64,000 nt of DNA from an uncultured Actinomycetes bacterium (GTDB lineage Bacteria; Actinomycetota; Acidimicrobiia; Acidimicrobiales; Ilumatobacteraceae). A program made the translations under genes and the position numbers. Location: assembly GCA_903872155.1 (NCBI GenBank), contig CAIQJP010000008.1, forward strand, positions 62,001-126,000, read 5' to 3'. The notes under the pieces are model-generated. The model did no database searches, had not been told where the DNA came from, and saw only the letters and a list, made by a program, of their open reading frames with translations. This document shows positions 27,612 through 35,575 of the stretch, piece by piece (within the stretch, counting starts at the first letter, position 1; each line of letters begins with the position of its first letter).

Positions 27612-28247
27612 TTATTTGTTAGGTTGGGCCAAGACTCGCAAGTACGGCTTGACGGTCTTCCAGCCCTGCGGAAACAAGGTCTTGGCTTCTTCGTCGGTGA
27701 CTGCTGCACCGATGATGACGTCGCCACCGTCGGTCCAGTTGGCCGGAGTAGCAACTTTGTACTTCGCGGTCAATTGCAACGAGTCAATGACGCGAAGGAT
27801 TTCTTCGAAGTTGCGACCGGTTGACGCGGGGTAGGTGATGGTGAGTTTGATCTTCTTGTCTGCACCAATGACGAATACGCTGCGAACGGTCATGGTGTCG
27901 TTGGCATTTGGGTGAATCATGTCGTAGAGGTCGGAGACCTTGCGATCGGTGTCACCAATCATCGGGAAGTTGACGGGTGTTCCCTGTGTTTCGCCGATGT
28001 CGCCTTCCCACTTGATGTGGCTTTCAACTGAGTCAACGGACAAACCAATGACCTTGACATTGCGCTTGTCGAATTCGGGCTTGATCTTGGCGACATAGCC
28101 AAGTTCGGTGGTGCACACCGGGGTGAAATCTTTGGGGTGGCTGAAAAGTACGCCCCAGGAATCGCCCAACCACTCGTGGAAACTGATGGTTCCTTGGGTG
28201 GTTTCGGCGGTGAAATCGGGGGCGGTATCTCCGAGACGTACAGTCAT
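27612..28247 (-). CDS. 1-Cys peroxiredoxin (Prx6 type)
   Basis: 211 residues. The peroxidatic Cys lies in the FSHPKDFTPVCTTELG motif; no resolving Cys is present, as in 1-Cys Prx6 enzymes, and the C-terminal extension (TDGGDVIIGAAVTDEEA, PYLRVLAQP) is typical. It reduces H2O2 and organic peroxides in the cytosol. AGGAG eight bases before ATG 28247 supports the start. Its stop touches the stop of the nucleotidyltransferase. Confidence 0.95.
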   Translation of the reverse strand: MTVRLGDTAPDFTAETTQGTISFHEWLGDSWGVLFSHPKDFTPVCTTELGYVAKIKPEFDKRNVKVIGLSVDSVESHIKWEGDIGETQGTPVNFPMIGDTDRKVSDLYDMIHPNANDTMTVRSVFVIGADKKIKLTITYPASTGRNFEEILRVIDSLQLTAKYKVATPANWTDGGDVIIGAAVTDEEAKTLFPQGWKTVKPYLRVLAQPNK

Positions 28248-28425
28248 GGTGAATCTCCTAGGTTGTGGCTCGGATCGACCGAGCAGAGGTTGCAGATGAC
28301 TCTACGAGCAATTCCCGACAAAACCACTCGGGTATTCAAAACGGCTGGTTTGATGGTGTAAGAAGTACGCAAGATTTAGGCCGTTGTGCAGCGAGTTATC
28401 GGATTTTTGGGTTAGACCGTAAGTC
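28248..28425. promoter_or_regulatory. divergent intergenic region, longest in the window
   Basis: 178 bp between the peroxiredoxin and DUF2231-like starts. It must hold both promoters. I see no convincing -35/-10 pair, operator palindrome or small gene in it. Confidence 0.4.
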
Positions 28426-28941
28426 ATGGAACTCAACAATCTTTTCGGCCTCCCAGCCCACCCCTTACTCGTTCACTTACCTGTGGTCTTTGTGCCCATG
28501 GCTTCAATTGCCGCCATCATTTTGGCGATTTTTCCGAAGTACTTGGGCAAGTTCGGTTGGTGGGTGACTGGCGCCTCGTTCATCGGAATGGTTGGGGCAG
28601 TTCTCGCCGCCGGCAGCGGTGAAGAACTCGAGCATAAGGTCGCTCATTCGGCAACTCTCGAGCATCACGGTCAACTTGGTGAAACCGCTCGACTTTTGTC
28701 GTTTGTTTTGTTCGCAGTGATGCTCATTGTGATGTTGGTTCGTCGTTATCGGCCCGCTCTCATCGCCAAGAAAGCTGCAGGCATCGTGGCGAGTGTGCTG
28801 ATTGTCGCAGCATCGGTTGCTGCTGGATGGGCAATGATTGCGACTGGTCACAACGGCGCAAAAGCATCATGGTGTGAAGTATCGAAGAATTGCCCAGTTT
28901 CGACGGGGACTGACACCACCGGTGACAGTGACGAAGGCTGA
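28426..28941 (+). CDS. DUF2231-like membrane protein
   Basis: 171 residues with four predicted membrane helices. The opening GLPAHPLLVHLPVVFVPM is the hallmark of DUF2231 proteins; two conserved His sit in the first helix, and further His (HHGQLGET) face the second loop, suggesting heme or metal contact. The C-terminal tail is short, Ser/Thr/Asp rich. Role unknown; membrane location. Confidence 0.88.
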   Translation: MELNNLFGLPAHPLLVHLPVVFVPMASIAAIILAIFPKYLGKFGWWVTGASFIGMVGAVLAAGSGEELEHKVAHSATLEHHGQLGETARLLSFVLFAVMLIVMLVRRYRPALIAKKAAGIVASVLIVAASVAAGWAMIATGHNGAKASWCEVSKNCPVSTGTDTTGDSDEG

Positions 28942-28985
28942 CCCTACGTCACGAAATGCAATTGAATTTGTCGTAAGGTCGCAAC

Positions 28986-29645
28986 ATGACAATTGATCGT
29001 GTTGCCACCGACAAACTTTTGACAACTACTCGTTCAGTACGCAAGCGGCTTGATCTCACTCGTGAGGTTGAGCCGCAAGTGATTCAGGACTGCATCGATA
29101 TTGCGATGCAAGCCCCAACCGGAACGAATGCTCAAAATTGGGCCTTTGTTGTGATCACCGATCCGGCCAAAAAGAAGTTCATCGCTGATGCGTATCGCAG
29201 TGGCGGAGAAATGATGGCGGGCTCGGGTTATCCACCGCCGCTTGAACCTGGTGATCCGCGCGAACACGTGATGCCCAAGGTGATGGAATCAGCGGGCTAC
29301 CTCGGAGAAATTCTTGAACAAGTTCCGGTGTTCGTGATTGCCTGCGTGCGCGGTCGCGTTGAGTCGGTTCCCATGGTGATTGCTCAGGCAAGTACGTATG
29401 GTTCGATCCTTCCGGCGGCATGGAGCTTCATGTTGGCTCTGCGTTCACGTGGTCTTGGCACTGCGTGGACCACGATTCACTTGTTCCAAGAAAAACCCAT
29501 TTCTGAACTATTGGGTATTCCCGATGATTGGACTCAGACAGTTCTTTTCCCCGTGGCCTATTACACCGGTGACGATTTCAAGCCAGCTCATCGTTTGCCG
29601 TCAGACACCATGACTCACTGGGATTCGTGGGGAACCCACCGTTGA
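28986..29645 (+). CDS. nitroreductase family protein
   Basis: 219 residues. FMN-binding motifs: TTRSVRKRLDL at the N-terminus, QAPTGTNAQNW, and GLGTAWTTIH near the C-terminus. Family enzymes reduce nitro groups, quinones or enones with NAD(P)H. It has a paralogue at 55537. The next small gene starts at its stop (TTGA overlap). Confidence 0.92.
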   Translation: MTIDRVATDKLLTTTRSVRKRLDLTREVEPQVIQDCIDIAMQAPTGTNAQNWAFVVITDPAKKKFIADAYRSGGEMMAGSGYPPPLEPGDPREHVMPKVMESAGYLGEILEQVPVFVIACVRGRVESVPMVIAQASTYGSILPAAWSFMLALRSRGLGTAWTTIHLFQEKPISELLGIPDDWTQTVLFPVAYYTGDDFKPAHRLPSDTMTHWDSWGTHR

Positions 29646-29971
29646 GCGTCAAGATTGAGCCAACTCACATTGGTGAACATCTGGCTGGTCGCGAATTTGT
29701 GTATCTCATTACCAATAGCAACGGACGATCGCATGTCGTTGCATTGCGCCCACAAATGACAATAAATATTGCGCGTTTCGCAAATACTGGCCGCACGCCT
29801 TTGGTAAATGTTGCAGTGAATAATTCAGTGACTCTGACATGGCCACCTTGTGATTCGACACAAGGTCACGAGCATGCAAAGTATTCGTTAGTCGCTGATG
29901 GTGTGGCGACAGTTGAAGGTGATGAATTGCTCGTGACTATCACGAATGCGGTTTTTCATCGACCCGCTTAG
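29642..29971 (+). CDS. small PPOX-fold-like protein
   Basis: About 110 residues from a TTG overlapping the nitroreductase stop; a GTG 15 bases earlier is the alternative. The pattern of strands (GREFVYLITNSNGRSHVVAL, NVAVNNSVTLTWPP, HEHAKYSLVADGVATVEGDE) resembles pyridoxamine-phosphate-oxidase-fold proteins, but this is weak. Translational coupling to a flavin reductase is compatible. Its stop is 3 bp from the convergent subtilase stop. Confidence 0.6.
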   Translation: MSVKIEPTHIGEHLAGREFVYLITNSNGRSHVVALRPQMTINIARFANTGRTPLVNVAVNNSVTLTWPPCDSTQGHEHAKYSLVADGVATVEGDELLVTITNAVFHRPA

Positions 29972-29973
29972 TA

Positions 29974-32900
29974 CTAGGCGATGTTGCTGATATAGCCGTT
30001 GGCATCAACCACGATATTGGCGATGCCGTAGACATAGAAGCACACAGTTCCTCGAGTCGAGACTGGAGCGATCACAGCGTTAGGTACAACTTGGCCTGCC
30101 ACAAAGTTCAGATTTGATGCATTGGGACGGCTATCGCACGGGTACACCGTGACGTAGCCACCGTATGGTGAGGCTGAAATTCCGAGTGCTGTGACATTCA
30201 ATGAAACCGCGCTGACTCCACTCGCGGGAATCCCCGTGGTTCCGGCGATGTTTACTTCAAGCGGCGTGCCAGTTCCAGCAACATCACCCACTGACTGTGC
30301 AGCAACTCCACCTCGACCAGAACGAGTGTCAGCAATGCGGTTCGGTGCAATGGGGATAAATCCAAGACCAGATTCAAAATCACCATTGACATCGGCAATA
30401 ACATCGGCCTTACCGTACACGTAGAAGCAAATGGTGCCAGTGGGAGAGACTGGTGCGAGTACGGCATTAGGAACTGTTTGCCCCGAAACAAAGTTCAAAC
30501 TCGAGACATCGGGGCGAGTGCCGCATGGGTACACGGTGACATAACCACCGCTTTCAGGCGCCGTCGTATTAGTCACTGTGACATTCATTGAAATAGCGCT
30601 GACTCCGGACGAGTCAATTCCGTTTCGACCCAACACCGAAACTTCTAGTGCTGCACCTGAACCATCAAGTTGTCCAATCTTTTGTACAGGAACTCCTCCA
30701 AGTCCCACTCGAGTGTCAAAGAGTCGTGATGGCGCCGTGGGATTGAAACCATTTCCATCTAAAAGCGATCCGTTGATGTCGGCGATGATGTCAACTGCAA
30801 CATTGCTATAGAAACAAAGTGTTCCAGATTCAGAGAGACGTGCAACGACCGCATTAGGAATAGTGTCACCCGCATTAAAGTTGAGGCTGGAAATTTCGGG
30901 ACGACTTCCGCATGGATACACCGTGATGTAACCAGTGCTGGCAGCGTTCGTCGCCGTGACGTTGAGAGATACCGCGTTAACACCGCTTGTTGCGATGTTG
31001 TTGCGGCCCGATATCTGTACTTCTAAGACGTAGTCGCCACCAACTTGGCGAACCGGAACTCCACCTTCGCCATTACGTGTATCAAAAATTCGTTGAGGAT
31101 TAATGGACTTCATGGTGGTAGGTGTTGTTTCAACGCCAAGATGTGGGCCAGCAACCATGAGTAGGCGGTTAGGAGAATCTGCGCCTACGTCATTGATGGC
31201 GCCAGTCGTTGCATCAATATTGAGTAGATCTGCGACCTGTGCAACGCTCGCTGAAGGAAAAGAAGTGAGTGCAATGGCTGCAGCGCCAGCGACGTGTGGC
31301 GAGGCCATGGATGTTCCACTCTTTGAAACGTGATCATAAGTGGGGTCGATGCTGGCACCCTCAATGTCGTAACCAGGAGCAAAGATGTCAACGCAAGATC
31401 CATAGTTTGAAAAGAATGCTCGCGTGTCGGTGATGTCTGTCGCGCCGACCGTAATCGCAGTTGGTTCTCGGGCTGGTGAAGTTTCACACGCTGTTGTTGA
31501 ATCATTTCCGGCTGCAACAACGACAACAATTCCAAGTTCGACTAAGCGTGAAACAGCGGCATCAATGACTCCACTAGCTGAGCCGCCAAGACTCATGTTG
31601 ACAATTGCGCGCTTGCCCTTGAGCGGATAAGTGGCTACATAATTCAAACCTGCGAGAATCCCCGAAGTGACACCTGAGCCAAGGCAATCAAGCACTCGGA
31701 CCGGTACGACGAGAGCATCAGTCGCAACACCGTACGAAGCGCCAACTGCAGTTGACGCAACGTGGGTGCCATGACCTTGGCAGTCGACCGTTCCATTTGC
31801 GTCGCTGATAGCCGAGTAGCCCGTCTGTAAGCGGCCGGAAAATTCGGCATTGCTGGCGATGCCGGTATCAACAACAAAGACGATCGCATTGTCGCCGCGA
31901 TTTGCCGTGGAGAATTCTCCATCTAGTGCTGCAGATGTCTGATCAATGCGGTCGATTCCCCACGAATGACTATTTGTTGTGATGCGCGCCATAGTGCGGG
32001 GCACGACCGCGTTTGAGGGCGCTGATGCCGGGCTGCTGCCGACGGCGTTTTGTGCAACAACGGTAAAGGTATACGACGTTCCATTCACGAGATTGCTGAT
32101 CACGCAGTTCAACGGTCCCTGTGACCATACGCAGGTTTGGCCACCAGGTGCTGCGGTCGCGGTGTACAGCGTGACGGGATAGGTGGGGTTGGTAGGAGAA
32201 GTCCATGAAACCTCAACTTGGCGATTTCGTGATGAGACAGCACGGACATCGGTTGGTGCCGTTGGTGGTAGAGGCAATTGAAGATCCCAGTTGAGTGTGA
32301 CATTTCCGGTGAGTTGGGCGTATCCGTCAACTGCAATTCGATATACCTGTCCTGCAATAGCAGCAAAACTGACGCCACTTGACTGTCCGGTCTTAACGTC
32401 ATCATTCGCGGCGATCTGGGTCAAAGTAGAAAGAGTGTTTCCGGTGTATACCGCAAGCAAGGTGTCAAAATTTGAGCCAGCAGTAGTGACTTCGATTTGA
32501 CCACTCGCTGGCGCGGTGTAGTTGAACCACACTGAATGTGAAGCAACGTAGCCAGCATGGTTTGGCTCATTCAGTTCAGCGGTTGCGAAATTGGTCTTTG
32601 ATGTTGACGTGCCAGTTAAACCGACGATCAAACGGGGACTCGCAAAGAAGTCATCGGTGGTTCCGGGTCGAACAATATTTGGTGCAGAAGCGAACGGGCC
32701 GCGACCGACACTGTTGCGCGCTGAGACGCTCACTGTGTAGGCGCTCCAGTTTTCGAGTCCGCTAATGGAACACGTCAGTATTGGCGCATTCACAATGCAT
32801 GATTGTCCGCCCGGAGTTACCGATGCTTCGTACGACAAGATTGCGTTTCCACCATCTGATGATGGAAGTCCCCAAGATATATCAATTGTTCCGTCGCGCG

Positions 32901-35490
32901 TTGATGCCGCTGCTACAACGCTGCGTGGAACCGACGGCACACTCGAAACAGGAGTCGCAACAAAGCTGTGGGTCAACGAAAGTGCACCGCGGGATTGTCC
33001 AAAGCTCACTAAGCGAATGTAATAAGTGGCATCCTTGACAACATTGATGGTTGACGAGGTATAGGTATTTTGACCGCCGACATCGTTCCAGCCCTGCGGT
33101 CGGAAAAGTGTTGAAAAGCTAACACCAAGAAAAACACTGACTGTTGAAGGGATGGTGTTGCCTGTCGTGGAAAGTGTGAGTGAACCATCGGCAGTGGGGG
33201 TGTATGAGTACCAAAGTGAACCTGAATCAGATCCAAGAGATGAACTTGGCTCATTAAGCTCGAGAGTTGCATTCGTATTACTGGTGTTCGTGGTTTGAGA
33301 ATTCCCTGTTCGTACGATTGGGGAACAAAAGTTGTCGCCTGAAACAGCACGTGAACAAACGACAATTTGCGACCAATTCAACTTGATCGTTCCGCGGCCA
33401 GGTCCCCATGAGTGAACGCGCAGGTAGTAGGTGGTTCCTTGTGTTGCAGTGAAATTAATTGAGCTTGTGAGAGCACCTGCGTAATCGTCGCTGAAAGTAA
33501 TGCTCGTCAAATTGTCAATTCTTGAACCAGAGAAAGCTGTCAGCACTGTGTCAAAGGCGCTTCCTGAGGTGTCGACCGTCAGAGTGCCAGTATCAGCGGC
33601 AACGAATTTGTACCAAACTGATGCTCCGCCACCATTCCCGAAAGCCTGCAACGCAGGTTCATTGACCTCAAGCGTTGCATTGATGTTTGAGTCGTAGAGA
33701 GTTCCACTCGTTGTTGGTAAAAGTTGCGCCGATGCGAAGTAGTCGTTGGATTCGGCGACAATAATGCTGTTACTTGGAAGTGAACTGTCAGATGTATTCC
33801 AAGCGTTAGTCGCGGTCACAGTGAATCGATATTGCGAATTTGGGGTGAGTCCAAAGACGGTGCAGGTGAGTGGCCCGTTGCTCCAGTTACAGGTTTGGTT
33901 GCCGGGGCTTGAGGTGACGGTGTAGCTGCCAATGGCACTCGAGCCCGAGTCGGTCGGGGCGTCCCAAGTCACGGTGGCTGTTCCTTGACCGGCGACAGCT
34001 GTGACATTGCGAGGAGCGAGCGGCGGGGTCCCTGATCCTGCTTCAACGTAGAGCAATAAGTTCGGCGAACCAGTTCCGACGTTTGTGAGCTTGTTTGAAG
34101 TGACTGATGCCAATACTGCGTTGTTGACGACGGTCGAACTTTGGCTGAGGTTGCTTCCCCAGATTGCGGCAACCGCACCGGCGACATGGGGCGTCGCCAT
34201 GGATGTTCCGCTGATCGTGTTAGTGGCTCCGCTTAACCAGGTTGAAGTGATTGATTGGCCGGGGGCGAACATGTCAACACACGTGCCCGTGTTGGAAAAA
34301 CTTGCTCGCGTGTCGGTTGACGTTGACGCGCCAACGGTAATGGCGCTTCGTTCATTGGCCGGCGAGTAGTTGCACGCGTCTGATGTGTTGTTGCCGGCGG
34401 CAACGACCACAATGATGCCGTCGGCGATTGCGCGAGTGACGGCACTGTTCAGTTCGGTACTTGCACCACCACCGAGGCTGAGGTTGAGTACTGCGGGCAC
34501 ACCTGCTGCATGGTTCGTGATGGCCCATTCAATTCCGGCAATCACTGACAGAGTTGTTCCGCTTCCGGAGCAATCAAGAACTCGAACAGGTACCAGCGTG
34601 ACACCATCTGCAACACCGTAGGTGTTACTTCCGATTGTTCCGGCGACGTGTGTTCCGTGACCATTGCAATCAGTTGTACTGCTATCGCCATTGAGATTGC
34701 CAGAAAAGTTACGCCCAGCAGCGAGGCGGTTTCCGAATTCGCTGTGCGTTGCGATACCAGTGTCGACAACGTAGGCAGTGACACCAGATCCGTTTGAGCG
34801 GTCGATGTAATGATTGTCTAGGGGCAGATTCGGTTGGTCAATACGGTCGAGTCCCCACGGTGGATTGAGCTGATCACTGTTTGCCGACATCACTTGGTCT
34901 TGCTCGATGTGCTGAATCGCTGGGTTGCCCTTGAGCGCCTTGAGTTGTGTGGCAGTCAGGTTGGCTGCGTATCCCTTGATCGCATAAGAAAAAGATCTGA
35001 TGATTGAATTCCCAAGGATGCTGACAAGACCGTCTTTGGCAGTTTGGCTGGCGGTACTACGCAACGTGATGATGTAACGACCTGGTATCGGGTCACCGGC
35101 TCCTGATGGAGTTGTACTGGTTGATTCCAATGAATCAAGTGAAATCTCTTCATCATTTTCAATACCAGTGACGCGCGGGTCATCAGCAAGAACCAAAGCT
35201 TGGGCAGTTGTTAACGTGGCAGTAAATGCCGCAATGACATCGGTAAATCGCTCGTGAACAACGGATCCGGCTGCTTCGACTTCGTTGGCAACAGTGGCAA
35301 CGTCGGCCTTGTTGGCAACAGTCACGATCATGCGCTGCGTTGATCCTTGACTGGGTGGAAGGCGCAGGGACATGTGGGCTGAGGCAGCGACAGGCATGAC
35401 CGCGAGGGTTGAGGCGAAGAGAAGCGGGGCGACGAGAAGTGTGATGCAATTTTTCATTGCTCGCTTTGATCCCAAATATTTGATGCTCAC
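29974..35490 (-). CDS. giant secreted subtilase with two protease domains and two propeptides
   Basis: 1838 residues, GTG at 35490 with AGGAG six bases upstream. Order: signal peptide 1-38; two inhibitor-I9-like propeptides at about 53-115 and 137-200; first S8 domain with Asp243, His278, Ser430 (SGTSMATP); fibronectin III about 490-578; two pre-peptidase-C-terminal-like beta domains about 580-706 and 718-843; fibronectin III 850-940; a third such beta domain 946-1070; fibronectin III 1076-1164; second S8 domain with Asp1208, His1240, Ser1394; then three repeats of about 118 residues (1463-1578, 1585-1704, 1716-1838). Both catalytic triads are complete. No LPXTG or C-terminal anchor is visible, so release is likely. 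It follows another subtilase by 85 bp and shares its C-terminal repeat. Confidence 0.95.
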   Translation of the reverse strand: MSIKYLGSKRAMKNCITLLVAPLLFASTLAVMPVAASAHMSLRLPPSQGSTQRMIVTVANKADVATVANEVEAAGSVVHERFTDVIAAFTATLTTAQALVLADDPRVTGIENDEEISLDSLESTSTTPSGAGDPIPGRYIITLRSTASQTAKDGLVSILGNSIIRSFSYAIKGYAANLTATQLKALKGNPAIQHIEQDQVMSANSDQLNPPWGLDRIDQPNLPLDNHYIDRSNGSGVTAYVVDTGIATHSEFGNRLAAGRNFSGNLNGDSSTTDCNGHGTHVAGTIGSNTYGVADGVTLVPVRVLDCSGSGTTLSVIAGIEWAITNHAAGVPAVLNLSLGGGASTELNSAVTRAIADGIIVVVAAGNNTSDACNYSPANERSAITVGASTSTDTRASFSNTGTCVDMFAPGQSITSTWLSGATNTISGTSMATPHVAGAVAAIWGSNLSQSSTVVNNAVLASVTSNKLTNVGTGSPNLLLYVEAGSGTPPLAPRNVTAVAGQGTATVTWDAPTDSGSSAIGSYTVTSSPGNQTCNWSNGPLTCTVFGLTPNSQYRFTVTATNAWNTSDSSLPSNSIIVAESNDYFASAQLLPTTSGTLYDSNINATLEVNEPALQAFGNGGGASVWYKFVAADTGTLTVDTSGSAFDTVLTAFSGSRIDNLTSITFSDDYAGALTSSINFTATQGTTYYLRVHSWGPGRGTIKLNWSQIVVCSRAVSGDNFCSPIVRTGNSQTTNTSNTNATLELNEPSSSLGSDSGSLWYSYTPTADGSLTLSTTGNTIPSTVSVFLGVSFSTLFRPQGWNDVGGQNTYTSSTINVVKDATYYIRLVSFGQSRGALSLTHSFVATPVSSVPSVPRSVVAAASTRDGTIDISWGLPSSDGGNAILSYEASVTPGGQSCIVNAPILTCSISGLENWSAYTVSVSARNSVGRGPFASAPNIVRPGTTDDFFASPRLIVGLTGTSTSKTNFATAELNEPNHAGYVASHSVWFNYTAPASGQIEVTTAGSNFDTLLAVYTGNTLSTLTQIAANDDVKTGQSSGVSFAAIAGQVYRIAVDGYAQLTGNVTLNWDLQLPLPPTAPTDVRAVSSRNRQVEVSWTSPTNPTYPVTLYTATAAPGGQTCVWSQGPLNCVISNLVNGTSYTFTVVAQNAVGSSPASAPSNAVVPRTMARITTNSHSWGIDRIDQTSAALDGEFSTANRGDNAIVFVVDTGIASNAEFSGRLQTGYSAISDANGTVDCQGHGTHVASTAVGASYGVATDALVVPVRVLDCLGSGVTSGILAGLNYVATYPLKGKRAIVNMSLGGSASGVIDAAVSRLVELGIVVVVAAGNDSTTACETSPAREPTAITVGATDITDTRAFFSNYGSCVDIFAPGYDIEGASIDPTYDHVSKSGTSMASPHVAGAAAIALTSFPSASVAQVADLLNIDATTGAINDVGADSPNRLLMVAGPHLGVETTPTTMKSINPQRIFDTRNGEGGVPVRQVGGDYVLEVQISGRNNIATSGVNAVSLNVTATNAASTGYITVYPCGSRPEISSLNFNAGDTIPNAVVARLSESGTLCFYSNVAVDIIADINGSLLDGNGFNPTAPSRLFDTRVGLGGVPVQKIGQLDGSGAALEVSVLGRNGIDSSGVSAISMNVTVTNTTAPESGGYVTVYPCGTRPDVSSLNFVSGQTVPNAVLAPVSPTGTICFYVYGKADVIADVNGDFESGLGFIPIAPNRIADTRSGRGGVAAQSVGDVAGTGTPLEVNIAGTTGIPASGVSAVSLNVTALGISASPYGGYVTVYPCDSRPNASNLNFVAGQVVPNAVIAPVSTRGTVCFYVYGIANIVVDANGYISNIA

Positions 35491-35575
35491 CGTGAACTCC
35501 TGACCTACTTCAGGCTAATTGCCTCGAACTAACACGCCCTCAGCACCGTTTAGGTTTGGTCAAGAAAGTGCCCGA

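Noticed and set aside
29974-31100. CRISPR-like or tandem DNA repeat
   Set aside because: The periodicity is the coding repeat of the subtilase C-terminus; units are diverged and have no spacers.
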